This document shows positions 12,447 through 21,858 of a stretch of DNA of 64,000 nucleotides, piece by piece. Each line of letters opens with the position of its first letter. The first letter of the stretch is position 1. Source of the DNA: Virgibacillus sp. MSJ-26 (lineage in GTDB: Bacteria > Bacillota > Bacilli > Bacillales > Amphibacillaceae); NCBI RefSeq assembly GCF_018918075.1, contig NZ_JAHLPW010000013.1, positions 57,846-121,845 on the forward strand. The letters run 5' to 3'. Made by a program: the position numbers and the translations under genes. The notes beneath the pieces were generated by a model, which ran no database searches, had not been told where the DNA came from, and saw only the letters and a program-made list of their open reading frames with translations.

Positions 12447-15203
12447 CTATTCTGCATAATGCTCAGTCACAACATCGGCGCAGCGTGTACAGAGTGTTGG
12501 GTGTTCTTTATTTTCTCCTATTGTGCAAGAGTTCACCCAGCATCGTTCACATTTTTCACCTGGATGCGGTTCGACTAAGACAGAAACATGCTTATAGTTT
12601 TTTGCTTTTTTCTCATGATCACTGAGCTCGGCTTCAGATACAATCAATAGCTGATGTAAATTAGGAATTGAATTTAAGATGGTTGCGACGTTTTCGTCTT
12701 GCGGCACAAGTGTAACTTTAGCTTCAAGAGACTTACCAATCACTTTTTCATCTCTAGCTTCTTCAAGTGCCTTTAAGACGTCATCACGGATCTTCATAAA
12801 TTGATCCCATTTTTCTACTTTACCTTCAAATCCAACAATGGATCTAGAGGTTGGCATGTCAGTAAGCTGGATAGACTCCTCTTTAACACTTGGGATATAT
12901 TCCCAAATTTCATCAGTCGTATGAGGAATTATTGGTGTTAGTAGCTTAACAAGACTGACCAAAATCTCATAATAACCCGTTTGAATACTACGACGATAAT
13001 GATTATCTTCTGCTTCAATATACAAAATGTCTTTTGCGAAATCTAGATAAAAAGAACTCAAGTCATCTGCAACAAAGTTATGAATACGATGGTAAATTGG
13101 TGAATACTCGTATTTCTCGTAATTTTCATGAACATCATCAATTAGTTCTTGAAGACGATATAGCATATAACGATCGACTTCTTCCATTTCTTCCTCCGGC
13201 ACACGATCGGTAGCTGGATCAAAATCAGAAATGTTTGCAAGCATAAATCGGAATGTATTTCTGATTTTTCGATAGCTCTCAGAAACCTGCTTCAGGATTT
13301 CATTAGATATCCGAACATCCGCTTGGTAATCTACTGAAGATACCCACAGTCTTAATATATCAGAACCGAATTGCTTTTGAACTTTACTTGGAAGCATCAC
13401 ATTACCTAATGATTTACTCATTTTACGACCTTTTCCGTCAAGTACAAATCCATGACTTACAATCGTTTTATAAGGTGCCTTACCTGTTACTGCAACGGCA
13501 GTGGAGAGTGATGAGTTAAACCAGCCACGATATTGGTCACTTCCCTCTAAATAAACATCTGCTGGACGGTGATGATCTGGACGACCAACTAAAACAGCTT
13601 CATGTGATGAGCCTGAATCAAACCAAACATCCATAATATCCGTCTCTTTAGTAAAGTTTCCGTTAGGGCTGTGCTCAGACGTAAATCCTTCTGGTAAGAG
13701 ATCCTTCGCTTCCCATTCAAACCAGATATTTGAACCGTGTTCTGCAAACAAATTAGACACATTCTCAATGGTTTCGTCAGTAATAATTGGTGTTTGATCT
13801 TCACCATAAAAAACAGGAATAGGTACTCCCCATGTTCTCTGACGGGAGATACACCAATCTTCACGATCTTTCACCATATTATGAAGACGTGTCTCACCCC
13901 AACTTGGATACCAGTTGACCTTTTTAATTTCTTCTAATATATCTTCACGGAATGCCTTGATAGAAGCAAACCATTGTGAGGTAGCTCGGAAAATAGTTGG
14001 CTTTTTCGTTCTCCAATCATGAGGATACGAGTGTGTAATAAAGTTTAATTTTAATAAAGCCCCTACTTCTTCAAGTTTTTCCGTAATATCTTTGTTTGCT
14101 TTATCATAAAATATTCCTTCAAAGCCTGGCGCTTCCTCTGTAAAGACACCTTTTTCATCAACAGGGCATAATGCGTCAATTCCATATCGCTTGGAGGCAT
14201 AAAAGTCATCTTCACCGTGCCCAGGAGCAGTATGGACACATCCTGTACCAGAATCTGTTGTAACATAGTCTCCTAAAATAATTAATGATTCACGGTCATA
14301 AAATGGATGTTTGGCAGTAATTCGCTCTGCCTCCTTTCCTTTAAAACGTTTGACAACTTTAGGAGTTTCCCATTCTAATTCTTCGCTAACAGTATCTAGT
14401 AGAGACTCTGCAATAATATATTTCTCATCATTAACTTCCACTACAACATAGTCGAATTCTGGATGCAGGGCAATAGCTAAGTTTGCAGGTATCGTCCAAG
14501 GTGTTGTCGTCCAAATAATAAATTTTTCGTCTCCAGCAAATAAATTTTTTCCGTCCTTAACATTAAAAGCAACATAAATGGATGGTGAGCGCTTATCATG
14601 ATATTCAATTTCAGCTTCTGCAAGTGCAGATTCTGAAGACGGTGACCAATACACAGGTTGCAAACCTTTATAGATATAACCTTTTTTAGCCATTTCACCG
14701 AATACTTTAATTTGGGCTGCTTCATAATCTTTCGTTAACGTAATATATGGGTTGTCCCAATCACCGCGGACCCCCAAGGACTTAAATTGATCACGTTGAT
14801 TATAAAGTTGACCCATAGCGTATTCTGCACACATCTCTCTAAACTCCGCGATATTTAAATCCTTGCGGTTAATTTTTTTCTTTTTAGTTAGTGCAGTTTC
14901 AATTGGAAGCCCGTGGGTATCCCATCCAGGTACATATGGAGCTTGATAACCCGACATCGATTTATAGCGGGTTATAAAATCCTTTAAAATTTTATTTAAT
15001 GCATGCCCAATGTGTAAATCTCCATTAGCATAAGGTGGGCCATCGTGTAAAATAAATAAAGGTCTTCCTTCAGTTCTCTTTTGATCCTTTTCATAAATAT
15101 TCATTGATTCCCATTTTTCTTGTCTTAACGGTTCCTTATTTGGTAAATTTCCACGCATTGGAAATTTTGTTTTCGGCATTAATAACGTTTTTTTGTATTC
15201 CAT
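12447..15203 (-). CDS. ileS: Isoleucyl-tRNA synthetase
   Basis: Class I aminoacyl-tRNA synthetase charging tRNA-Ile. The start is the ATG at 15203 ([18 protein letters not shown]), which follows TAGGAGG by 8 nt; the longer frame to 15278 runs through the T-box terminator. The 918 residues include the HIGH-type motif GDLHIGHAL, the KMSKS motif [10 protein letters not shown] and a C-terminal zinc site CERCW...CTRC. It sits between divIVA and lspA as in B. subtilis and is controlled by the upstream T-box. Confidence 0.97.
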   Translation of the reverse strand: MEYKKTLLMPKTKFPMRGNLPNKEPLRQEKWESMNIYEKDQKRTEGRPLFILHDGPPYANGDLHIGHALNKILKDFITRYKSMSGYQAPYVPGWDTHGLPIETALTKKKKINRKDLNIAEFREMCAEYAMGQLYNQRDQFKSLGVRGDWDNPYITLTKDYEAAQIKVFGEMAKKGYIYKGLQPVYWSPSSESALAEAEIEYHDKRSPSIYVAFNVKDGKNLFAGDEKFIIWTTTPWTIPANLAIALHPEFDYVVVEVNDEKYIIAESLLDTVSEELEWETPKVVKRFKGKEAERITAKHPFYDRESLIILGDYVTTDSGTGCVHTAPGHGEDDFYASKRYGIDALCPVDEKGVFTEEAPGFEGIFYDKANKDITEKLEEVGALLKLNFITHSYPHDWRTKKPTIFRATSQWFASIKAFREDILEEIKKVNWYPSWGETRLHNMVKDREDWCISRQRTWGVPIPVFYGEDQTPIITDETIENVSNLFAEHGSNIWFEWEAKDLLPEGFTSEHSPNGNFTKETDIMDVWFDSGSSHEAVLVGRPDHHRPADVYLEGSDQYRGWFNSSLSTAVAVTGKAPYKTIVSHGFVLDGKGRKMSKSLGNVMLPSKVQKQFGSDILRLWVSSVDYQADVRISNEILKQVSESYRKIRNTFRFMLANISDFDPATDRVPEEEMEEVDRYMLYRLQELIDDVHENYEKYEYSPIYHRIHNFVADDLSSFYLDFAKDILYIEAEDNHYRRSIQTGYYEILVSLVKLLTPIIPHTTDEIWEYIPSVKEESIQLTDMPTSRSIVGFEGKVEKWDQFMKIRDDVLKALEEARDEKVIGKSLEAKVTLVPQDENVATILNSIPNLHQLLIVSEAELSDHEKKAKNYKHVSVLVEPHPGEKCERCWVNSCTIGENKEHPTLCTRCADVVTEHYAE

Positions 15204-15224
15204 GTATAAACCTCCTAAAAAGTT

Positions 15225-15475
15225 AATAAAAAAAGCCCTCAACATCCCAAAAAGGGACGAGAAGACTCGCGGTACCACCCTTATAAATTAAAAATAATTT
15301 AATAGTTCAATTATAATTTAATTCACCTTAGATTCATAACGGGAATAAACCGGCTATTATTACTCAATTTCATAATAGCTACTCAAGAGTGATCTTCTAT
15401 GGATCCCATTGCCTCAGGCTTTCACCATTTCCTGATTCGCTAAACAAAAGTACTCCATATACTGTCTCTGTCATT
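15225..15475 (-). ncRNA. T-box riboswitch controlling ileS
   Basis: The minus strand carries the T-box sequence AGGGTGGTACCGCG (about 15271-15284), then a terminator with stem CTCGTCCC/GGGATGTTGAG and TTTTTTT. At the 3' side of stem I, GAAG-ATC-ACTCTTGAGTAG places the specifier ATC at 15391-15393, an isoleucine codon, in the standard context. Uncharged tRNA-Ile would stabilise the antiterminator and switch on ileS. Confidence 0.93.
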
Positions 15476-15516
15476 GTATTTTACTTTTTTTGAAATATTT
15501 AATTTTAATACTCAGC

Positions 15517-15545
15517 ATTATATGTAAATATAACAACGGCGTCAA
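15517..15545 (-). promoter_or_regulatory. Sigma-A promoter of the ileS T-box transcript
   Basis: Minus strand TTGACG (15540-15545), a 17-nt spacer and TATAAT (15517-15522). It lies immediately after the divIVA stop, so ileS has its own start site about 300 nt before its ATG. Confidence 0.85.
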
Positions 15546-15548
15546 GGT

Positions 15549-16064
15549 TTATGACTTGTTTTCTGCCGTTTCATATTCCATCGTTGCTTCATCGTCCATT
15601 TCAGTGTTAAACAAATCGTCCCAATCATCTGTATTAATCATATCTAATTGAGCTTCAACAAGCATTTTTAATCGCGTACGGAAAACTTTTGCTTGTTTTT
15701 TCAACTCTTCAACTTCCATTGAAATACGCCTAGATTTACTTAATGATTCATTGATAATCCGATCGGCGTTCTTCTCAGCTTCTTTTATAATAAGTTTGGA
15801 TTCCTTTGTTGCATTACCTGTAACTTCTTCTGCTGTTTCCTGAGCAACTAAAATAGAGCGATTTAGAGTTTCTTCAATATTAGTGAAATGTCCAAGCCTT
15901 TCATTTAGTCCTGAAACTTTTTCTTCAAGTTCTTTTTTTTCACGAATCACTAATTCATAATCTTTAATAATTTTATCTAAAAAGTCATTAACCTCATCCT
16001 CATCATAGCCTCTGAAGCTTCTTGTAAATTCTTTATTATGAATATCCAGTGGTGTTAATGGCAC
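15549..16064 (-). CDS. divIVA: Septum-site / pole-organising protein DivIVA
   Basis: Coiled-coil protein that binds negatively curved membrane at septa and poles and anchors division and sporulation factors. I chose the GTG at 16064, giving MPLTPLDIHNKEF, which matches the B. subtilis N-terminus and leaves GGGAGG 8 nt upstream; the GTG at 16073 abuts the SD. The 171 residues contain the lipid-binding motif SFRGYDEDEVNDFLDK, a long heptad coiled coil and an acidic tail. It closes the ylm gene group. Confidence 0.95.
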   Translation of the reverse strand: MPLTPLDIHNKEFTRSFRGYDEDEVNDFLDKIIKDYELVIREKKELEEKVSGLNERLGHFTNIEETLNRSILVAQETAEEVTGNATKESKLIIKEAEKNADRIINESLSKSRRISMEVEELKKQAKVFRTRLKMLVEAQLDMINTDDWDDLFNTEMDDEATMEYETAENKS

Positions 16065-16132
16065 CTTGGCCACCTCCCTAACGAATTTAGTTTTACGAAG
16101 TATTCTTAGTCATTATTCTATCAAATTCTACA

Positions 16133-16909
16133 TTATTTTAAAATAGCTATTATGGCGCGTAGTCTATTTTTACGTGTTTTTCCCTCAAGGCTTATAAGTT
16201 TACTTCTCCCCTTGCCTCTTAAGGAGAGCATATCTGATTCACGTAATTGAAAGCTCGGTTCATCAACTACTTTAAAATTAACTTTAACGTTATTTTTTTT
16301 AATATAGTCTACTGCATCTTTTCTAGATAAATTATATATTTCTTTTAATACATTATCCAATCTTAATGAGGAGATTGTTCTGGATTGTTCAAGCCAATTC
16401 TTTTCTGTTTCAATCAAATCATCAAATGGTTTGTCGACCAATTGAATTGTAGCATTTTTAATTGAGGTTAAATTAGTCTTTATAAAAGGTGAAATTTCTG
16501 TTGTTGTTATAATTTGAAACCGACCGTCTTTTAAATAGATATCACCGAGAGTTTGTCGTTTAACTCCTAAAGATAGAAAGGAACCCATTATATCCCGGTG
16601 TGTTAATGTAATAAATTTGGAATGATAATTTCCTTCAAGTAATGTCAATTGGTAGTCAATATGCTCAATCTCTTCATAATACGGGGCGATAATGGCCCTT
16701 TTTCTTTCTGAATAATGGCCACCCCCAAATTGATTCACTTGTAAATCGTCATTCTCTGTACCAACAAGCATATCCACTATTTGTTGCTCCCGTGGATCAA
16801 GAAAATCTGTTAATTTTCTTTGATATGACCTTTCAACTTCTTCTTTCCAGGATAACACTTGATCAATAAATGCGTGTTCTTCTTTACGAAAATGTTGATA
16901 AATCCCCAT
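16133..16909 (-). CDS. ylmH: YlmH, S4-domain RNA-binding protein
   Basis: RNA-binding protein of the division-adjacent ylm group; B. subtilis YlmH is linked to ribosome quality control. The 258 residues start MGIYQHFRKEEHAFIDQVL, a YlmH hallmark, and end with an S4 domain near residues 183-245 (SLRLDNVLKEIYNLSRK). No good Shine-Dalgarno sequence stands before the ATG, the nearest GGAGG being about 19 nt away beyond the ylmG stop, so translation may be coupled to ylmG. Confidence 0.93.
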   Translation of the reverse strand: MGIYQHFRKEEHAFIDQVLSWKEEVERSYQRKLTDFLDPREQQIVDMLVGTENDDLQVNQFGGGHYSERKRAIIAPYYEEIEHIDYQLTLLEGNYHSKFITLTHRDIMGSFLSLGVKRQTLGDIYLKDGRFQIITTTEISPFIKTNLTSIKNATIQLVDKPFDDLIETEKNWLEQSRTISSLRLDNVLKEIYNLSRKDAVDYIKKNNVKVNFKVVDEPSFQLRESDMLSLRGKGRSKLISLEGKTRKNRLRAIIAILK

Positions 16910-16918
16910 AACTATTTA

Positions 16919-17194
16919 TTAAAAGAGACCTCCGAATATATCGTATAATGCTCTTAGTCCATATGCTTGAGCAAAATTTAATACTAAGATTGCTACAATA
17001 GGAGAAATATCTATCATTCCAAGAGGTGGGATAATTCTCCTAAAGGGCTCAAGAAATGGTTCACAAATCTTTGTTAAGAACTCTCCGAAAGCTGATTCAC
17101 GTGCACCTGGAAACCACGACATAAAAATATATATAATTAAGGCAAAACTATAGAGCCTTAATGCCAATCCTAATAAATTCAATAGTTGTAACAT
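16919..17194 (-). CDS. ylmG: YggT-family membrane protein YlmG
   Basis: Small integral membrane protein of 91 residues with two hydrophobic segments, about residues 3-26 and 62-82. Between them lies [11 protein letters not shown]...[13 protein letters not shown], the conserved YggT core. The family is associated with cell division and with membrane or osmotic functions, but its molecular role is not set. It starts 1 nt after the sepF stop, with GAGG upstream. Confidence 0.92.
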   Translation of the reverse strand: MLQLLNLLGLALRLYSFALIIYIFMSWFPGARESAFGEFLTKICEPFLEPFRRIIPPLGMIDISPIVAILVLNFAQAYGLRALYDIFGGLF

Positions 17195-17195
17195 A

Positions 17196-17633
17196 TTACC
17201 ATCCTCTATTCAATTCTTGCTCGTCCTCAAATGAATCTGTAATTGTTCCTGACACATCAACATTATCTGGAGCACATAAAAATGTTTCTGTTCCCAATTT
17301 CTGTATATTGCCATTCACAGCATAAACAGTACCACTTAAAAAGTCAACTATACGTTTGGCTTGTTGGTGATCTACGCGTTGTAGATTAATCACAACAGCA
17401 CGACGATTAACAATATTGTCAGCAATTTCTTGTGCTTCACTATAAGAACGAGGTTCCGCTAAGACTACTTTAGCTGTCGCCTGCTTCATACTCGTTAAAT
17501 TAACAACATTCTTCTTTTCTTGCTCGAGTGGGACTTGATCTGTTTGTTCATATGCGTCTTCCTCATTTTCTTCAATATATTCATACTCATCATCCATAGT
17601 AAAATATGATTTAATCTTATTTTTGAAACTCAT
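17196..17633 (-). CDS. sepF: Cell division protein SepF
   Basis: Cytoplasmic protein that bundles FtsZ filaments and tethers them to the membrane through an N-terminal amphipathic helix ([11 protein letters not shown]). The 145 residues have an acidic linker (about 17-40) and the SepF core with [18 protein letters not shown] and [12 protein letters not shown]. It is grouped with ylmE, ylmG and divIVA as in most Firmicutes. GAGGTG precedes the ATG. Confidence 0.96.
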   Translation of the reverse strand: MSFKNKIKSYFTMDDEYEYIEENEEDAYEQTDQVPLEQEKKNVVNLTSMKQATAKVVLAEPRSYSEAQEIADNIVNRRAVVINLQRVDHQQAKRIVDFLSGTVYAVNGNIQKLGTETFLCAPDNVDVSGTITDSFEDEQELNRGW

Positions 17634-17645
17634 TTATATTTCACC

Positions 17646-18329
17646 TCACTTATCGTAAGGTCCTACAAGTTCTGAACCTATACGGATATGTGTTGCGCCC
17701 TCTTCAATGGCTATCTCATAGTCATTACTCATTCCCATAGATAAATATTTACAAGGTGCGTGCGCTAAGTGTTTCTCTTTAACCTGATCCCTTAAATCAG
17801 CAAGCTTTCTAAACACTTCTCTTAAAACCTGTTCATCTTCAACATGTGGTGCCATTGTCATAAGACCAATAACCTGGACATTTTCATACTGATCAATTTC
17901 TTGTATAAAATTCAAGACTTCTTCTGGGTGTAACCCATGCTTTGTATCTTCACCACTTACATTGACTTGAATAAAACATTCAACTGGTTTTGAAGTGCGC
18001 TTATTGATTTCTTTCGCTAGTGATTTACGATCTAATGAGTGAATTGCCGTTACTTTATCAACTACTTCCCTAACCTTTCTCGATTGGAGTGTCCCGATAA
18101 AATGCCAATTAACATCATCATTATTTATTTGTGTTTGTTTTTTTACAAATTCGTCTGTGCGATTTTCTCCCAAATGATTTATCCCAGCTTCAATTGCTTC
18201 CTGGGTTCGTTCTATTGTAACATATTTCGTCACTGCTATTATTGTAATATCTTCTAGATTGCGATTACTTTTTTTACACGCTTTCTCAATATTATTTCGA
18301 ACTATTTCTAAATTTGAAACAACGCTCAT
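17646..18329 (-). CDS. ylmE: YggS-family pyridoxal phosphate homeostasis protein
   Basis: PLP-binding protein with an alanine-racemase-like TIM barrel, involved in vitamin B6 and amino-acid homeostasis. The PLP lysine lies in IIAVTKYVT near residue 35. LGENRTDEF, WHFIGTLQSRK and the C-terminal GMSNDYEIAIEEGATHIRIG are family motifs. Length is 227 residues. It lies between sepF and ylmD in the usual order. Confidence 0.94.
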   Translation of the reverse strand: MSVVSNLEIVRNNIEKACKKSNRNLEDITIIAVTKYVTIERTQEAIEAGINHLGENRTDEFVKKQTQINNDDVNWHFIGTLQSRKVREVVDKVTAIHSLDRKSLAKEINKRTSKPVECFIQVNVSGEDTKHGLHPEEVLNFIQEIDQYENVQVIGLMTMAPHVEDEQVLREVFRKLADLRDQVKEKHLAHAPCKYLSMGMSNDYEIAIEEGATHIRIGSELVGPYDK

Positions 18330-18353
18330 TACAAACTGGCTCCTTTTACATTT

Positions 18354-19166
18354 TTAACTTTGCTTTAAACCTATGTAACCTAACATTCTTCCCGTCTTCC
18401 CTTGATCTCTACGATGAGAGAAGAACAAACCTTGTTTTGTATATGTACAATGCTTTGTCATTTCTATGTTCAATTCCTTTATCCCTGAATCAAGTAAAAT
18501 CTGTTTATTTAAAAGTTTTAAATCTAATAAATATTTAGTGTCGCTATGTTTTATACTCACGCTTTCTCGGTAAAGCTCATCAATTTGATTAATTACTGTT
18601 TCATCTACTTCATATTTTTCTTGTGATATTGATGGTCCAATTGCAACTAAAATATTTTTGGGATTGACACCCAAGTTCTGCATTTGTTCCACCATACGTG
18701 CCCCTATTTTATTTGTAGTTCCCCGCCAACCTGCATGGGCTATACCGATGTAGGAAGTGATAGGATCAAAAAAATACAAAGGTACACAATCAGCAAAAAA
18801 TGCAGTGCAAAGAATGCCAGGTTCTCGGGTTATTAATCCATCGGTTTTTTTTATTGATGAATCAAACGTTTGAGCCCCTTTTCCTTTGTCATGCTTGTCT
18901 ACAATATGAATTTGATTACCGTGAATTTGTTCTGCTGCTACCCATTGACTCAAAGGCATTCTTAGACTTTTGCCTAATTCATTTCGGTTTGCCAATACGT
19001 CTTGAAGTTGATCATTAACGTGCATCCCTAAATTAAATGTATCAAAAGGGGACTGGCTTACACCACCCAATCTCGTTGTAAATCCGGCAACCAATGAATT
19101 GTTTTGACTTTGCCATAATTCTATACTTAAAAAGGTTGGGTCCTTTTGTTGAAAAATCTCACTCAT
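18354..19166 (-). CDS. ylmD: YlmD / PgeF-family protein (multicopper-type purine nucleoside enzyme)
   Basis: Member of the DUF152/LACC1 family, shown elsewhere to act on purine nucleosides and sometimes called polyphenol oxidase. The conserved segments TRLGGVS, CTAFFADCVPLYFFDP and GIAHAGWRGT carry the active-site His and Cys residues. I chose the ATG at 19166, 8 nt after a full AGGAGGTGA; the in-frame GTG at 19178 lies inside that SD. Length is 270 residues. The cellular substrate is not settled. Confidence 0.9.
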   Translation of the reverse strand: MSEIFQQKDPTFLSIELWQSQNNSLVAGFTTRLGGVSQSPFDTFNLGMHVNDQLQDVLANRNELGKSLRMPLSQWVAAEQIHGNQIHIVDKHDKGKGAQTFDSSIKKTDGLITREPGILCTAFFADCVPLYFFDPITSYIGIAHAGWRGTTNKIGARMVEQMQNLGVNPKNILVAIGPSISQEKYEVDETVINQIDELYRESVSIKHSDTKYLLDLKLLNKQILLDSGIKELNIEMTKHCTYTKQGLFFSHRRDQGKTGRMLGYIGLKQS

Positions 19167-19244
19167 GAAAAGACTCACCTCCTAAAATAGTTATTGCTTT
19201 TTCTATTTTATCACAAATTCAATATAGTTCACCTATTTCAATCA

Positions 19245-19505
19245 TTAATTTTCACTAGGGTAAAGCTGTGGGTAATCAATATCTTGGACAAGAATAACAT
19301 CGGTGCCAATTGTAACGATTTGATGCCAAGGTATAAATACTTCTTCTTGCTTCCCAAAAAAGCTATCGTTTTCCTTAACAAAAATAATAAGAGATCTAAT
19401 TTTCCCTAGATCAACATCGATTTCTAAATCGTCAATATGGCCTAAACGCCTCCCATTACTAACAATAATAATTTCCTTCATCTGTAACTCCGATAACTTA
19501 ATCAT
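19245..19505 (-). CDS. ylmC: YlmC/YmxH-family PRC-barrel protein
   Basis: Small sporulation-associated protein with a PRC-barrel-like fold. The ATG at 19505 (MIKLSELQMKEII) follows AGGTGG, giving 86 residues. The motif GRRLGHIDDLEIDVDLGKI is typical of the YlmC/YmxH family. It is the first gene of the ylm group. In B. subtilis, ylmA separates it from sigG; here there is only a repeat-filled gap. Confidence 0.9.
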   Translation of the reverse strand: MIKLSELQMKEIIIVSNGRRLGHIDDLEIDVDLGKIRSLIIFVKENDSFFGKQEEVFIPWHQIVTIGTDVILVQDIDYPQLYPSEN

Positions 19506-19684
19506 CCCATCCACCTGCCTTACTTTTATGTATATGCGCATTTCACCAGTTTTAATTATAAAAGAGTGACAGATAAATGATGATAAAGTTTTTATTTATA
19601 TCATAATACACAGTAAATATAAACCGCGACATAGTGAATAGGTGGATCCGTTTATTCCGAGCAAATAGAGTGCGTACACCTCGT

Positions 19685-19866
19685 TTCGGCAGAATACTTC
19701 GCTTTCCACGGGCAAGGCTCCAGCCTCCTTGCCCCGGCAAGGGGTATGCCGGCGTTGTCCACAAAGGACGGTTTTAGTCGGCCTTCATTAGCTTTACCAC
19801 CGCTGCGGGGTCTTCAGACTCGTGCTTTTCCCACAGGAGTCTTCGTATTCTGCCTACGCTATTATG
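19685..19866 (-). repeat. Mosaic intergenic repeat, copy C
   Basis: Ends are inverted repeats GGCAGAATACTTCG and CGAAGACTCCTGTG in reverse (CTTCGTATTCTGCC on the given strand). The core boxes are the same as in copies A and D. A module of about 60 nt (19730-19792), with TGCCCC, GGTATGCCGGCGTT and TTAGTCGGCCTTC, is inserted in the core and recurs inverted at 47567-47628. Confidence 0.75.
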
Positions 19867-19938
19867 CTACGATTTACAACTTGGTATATTCTGGAATATT
19901 AATTGTGACAGACATCTACATATCCTAAAAGATAACTA

Positions 19939-20070
19939 CTATAAGCGAAGGAAAAACGCGGAGACTACTGTGGGAGCTGAGGCCTAGATGAGACCCCGCA
20001 GAGCGTAGCTCGAGGAGGCTCATCAGCCGCCCACGGAAAGCGTAGCGATTTTTCCGCAGCGATGGGATTA
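19939..20070 (+). repeat. Mosaic intergenic repeat, copy D (short, cleanest form)
   Basis: Reads GCGAAGGAAAAACGCGGAGA, then CTGTGGGAG, GATGAGACCCCGCAGAGCG, GAGGAGGCTCATC and CCCACGGAAAGCG to TTTTTCCGCAGC. The ends pair with each other, CTGTGGG pairs with CCCACGG, and GATGAG pairs with CTCATC, so the whole unit can fold into a branched hairpin. It is the simplest copy in the window. Confidence 0.8.
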
Positions 20071-20173
20071 TCACTTACTTTAATAGGACGAGAAGAGTGT
20101 CATTGTTGAAACTATGTGTCGCATAATATGGATTATGTGATGTCGTGCTTGCTTAAGGTTTGTAATAAAACGC

Positions 20174-20212
20174 AAAAAAAGTAGCTGTACGGATTCGACA
20201 GCTACTTTTTTT
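20174..20212 (-). terminator. Rho-independent terminator of sigG
   Basis: AAAAAAAGTAGCTGT and ACAGCTACTTTTTTT pair perfectly around a 9-nt loop, with T-runs on both strands. It begins 4 nt after the sigG stop and separates sigG from the repeat gap. Confidence 0.93.
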
Positions 20213-20216
20213 ACTC

Positions 20217-20996
20217 TTACTCAAACATCTCTTTATTCATTTGTTCAATTGCTGCTTTTTCCAGGCGTGATACTTGTGCTTGGGATATTCCGATTTCTTC
20301 GGCAACTTCCATCTGGGTTCTTCCTTGAAAGAAGCGTTTATTTAGGATTAATTTTTCTCGTTCATTTAAACGATGCATGCCTTCTTTGACCGATAATTTA
20401 TCTGCCCAAGTATCAACCTTCTCTTTATTATCACTAATTTGATCCATGATATAAATGGGATCTCCGCCCTCGTTATATATGGGTTCAAATAATGAAACCG
20501 GATCCTGGATAGCATCCATAGCAAATACAATATCTGTATAAGAAACTCCCATTTCTTCAGCTATTTCCATTGGTGTCGGCTCTTTCGAAGTCTTATTAAT
20601 TAATTCCTCTCTTATCTTGAGCGCTTTATAGGCTGTATCTCGTAAAGATCTTGACACCCTGATTGGATTATTATCCCGTAAGTATCGTCTTATCTCACCT
20701 ATAATCATCGGAACAGCATATGTTGAAAACCTAACATTGTGACTTAAATCAAAATTATCAATGGATTTCATTAGACCAATACAACCAACTTGAAATAGAT
20801 CGTCTACATATTCTCCGCGATTATTAAACCTTTGAATCACACTTAATACTAATCGTAAATTTCCATTCACAAGTTCTTCTCGTGCTGATATGTCTCCTCC
20901 CTGCATTTTTTTAAATAGTTCTTTCATTTCATCATTTTTTAAAACGGGTAATTTTGATGTATCTACTCCACAAATTACTACTTTATGTCTTGACAT
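20217..20996 (-). CDS. sigG: Late forespore sigma factor SigG
   Basis: Sporulation sigma factor active in the engulfed forespore. The 259 residues start MSRHKVVICGVDTSKLPVLK, the SigG N-terminus, then region 2 (NLRLVLSVIQRFNNRGEYVDD...FSTYAVPMIIGEIRRYLRDN) and a region 4 helix-turn-helix (RTQMEVAEEIGISQAQVSRLE). AGGAGGG lies 6 nt before the ATG, preceded by a leader hairpin. It follows sigE as in B. subtilis. Confidence 0.97.
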   Translation of the reverse strand: MSRHKVVICGVDTSKLPVLKNDEMKELFKKMQGGDISAREELVNGNLRLVLSVIQRFNNRGEYVDDLFQVGCIGLMKSIDNFDLSHNVRFSTYAVPMIIGEIRRYLRDNNPIRVSRSLRDTAYKALKIREELINKTSKEPTPMEIAEEMGVSYTDIVFAMDAIQDPVSLFEPIYNEGGDPIYIMDQISDNKEKVDTWADKLSVKEGMHRLNEREKLILNKRFFQGRTQMEVAEEIGISQAQVSRLEKAAIEQMNKEMFE

Positions 20997-21013
20997 TCTT
21001 TACCCTCCTGCTT

Positions 21014-21041
21014 GGAGATGTTGTACATGGTAAGTATCTCC
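21014..21041 (-). promoter_or_regulatory. Leader hairpin upstream of the sigG ribosome binding site
   Basis: On the minus strand GGAGAT and ATCTCC flank a 16-nt loop and extend outward by CT/AG, ending about 4 nt before the AGGAGGG of sigG. A leader hairpin damping sigG translation has been described in B. subtilis; this one has the right position, but its function here is inference. Confidence 0.5.
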
Positions 21042-21118
21042 GAGAGAGTTCTTTTTTATGCAATTGAAGTCAAGACAAAATACACCTAAATTCTAGTTTG
21101 TAGTAGTAAGGGCAAGGG

Positions 21119-21838
21119 TTATACCATTTTATTAAATTCTTTTTTAAGTCGCCTTATAATTTTCTTTTCAAGTCTCGAAATATAGGATTGGGAAATTCCT
21201 AATAAATCGGCAACATCTTTTTGGGTTTTTGCTCTTTCACCTATTAAACCAAAACGCAGTTCCATAATTTGTTTTTCTCTATCATTCAGTTGATGCAATG
21301 ATTTTTTTAATAAAGAACGATCCACTTTAGCGTCTAAACCTTTTGTAATAATATCTTCATCTGTACCTAGTACGTCAGATAACAATAACTCATTACCATC
21401 CCAATCTACATTTAACGGTTCATCAAAAGAAATCTCTGTTTTCAATTTATTGTTACGTCTGAGATACATTAAAATTTCGTTTTCTATACATCTAGAAGCA
21501 TATGTAGCTAATTTAATTTTCTTTTCAGGATTAAAGGTGTTAACTCCTTTTATAAGACCTATAGCACCTATGCTGATTAAATCTTCAATATTAATACCTG
21601 TATTTTCAAACTTCCGGGCAATATATACGACTAGCCGTAAATTACGTTCAATTAAAATGGCACGGGCGGATTGATCTCCTTCTGGTAGTAATTCAAGTAA
21701 CTCTTTCTCTTCTTCTTTTGATAGTGGAGGTGGTAAAGCTTGACTTCCCCCAATATAATAAATTTCTTTAGGTTTTATCCCTAATTTTATGAGTAGTTTA
21801 TACCACCATAAACGAAGACGTAATTTTATTATTCTCAC
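21119..21838 (-). CDS. sigE: Early mother-cell sigma factor SigE (pro-protein)
   Basis: Mother-cell sigma factor made as inactive pro-sigma-E. I chose the GTG at 21838 ([16 protein letters not shown]), 9 nt after AAAGGAG, giving 239 residues as in B. subtilis; the GTG at 21862 overlaps the spoIIGA stop and has no SD. The basic, amphipathic pro-sequence ends near [10 protein letters not shown], the expected SpoIIGA cleavage region. Region 2 ([20 protein letters not shown]) and region 4 ([20 protein letters not shown]) are intact. Confidence 0.96.
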   Translation of the reverse strand: MRIIKLRLRLWWYKLLIKLGIKPKEIYYIGGSQALPPPLSKEEEKELLELLPEGDQSARAILIERNLRLVVYIARKFENTGINIEDLISIGAIGLIKGVNTFNPEKKIKLATYASRCIENEILMYLRRNNKLKTEISFDEPLNVDWDGNELLLSDVLGTDEDIITKGLDAKVDRSLLKKSLHQLNDREKQIMELRFGLIGERAKTQKDVADLLGISQSYISRLEKKIIRRLKKEFNKMV

Positions 21839-21858
21839 ATTTATTCGCTCCTTTTGTA

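Larger units (their letters stand above)
19506..20173. other. Gene-free gap between ylmC and sigG
   Basis: About 670 nt occupied mainly by two GC-rich repeats in opposite orientation (19685-19866 and 19939-20070). The usual ylmA gene is absent and I recognise no remnant. Short open frames here follow the repeat sequence only. Confidence 0.7.

Noticed and set aside
21042..21110. Possible sigma-F or sigma-G promoter before sigG (GCATA or TGTATT with CATAAAA)
   Set aside because: Several poor matches are possible in this AT-rich stretch and none could be chosen with confidence.
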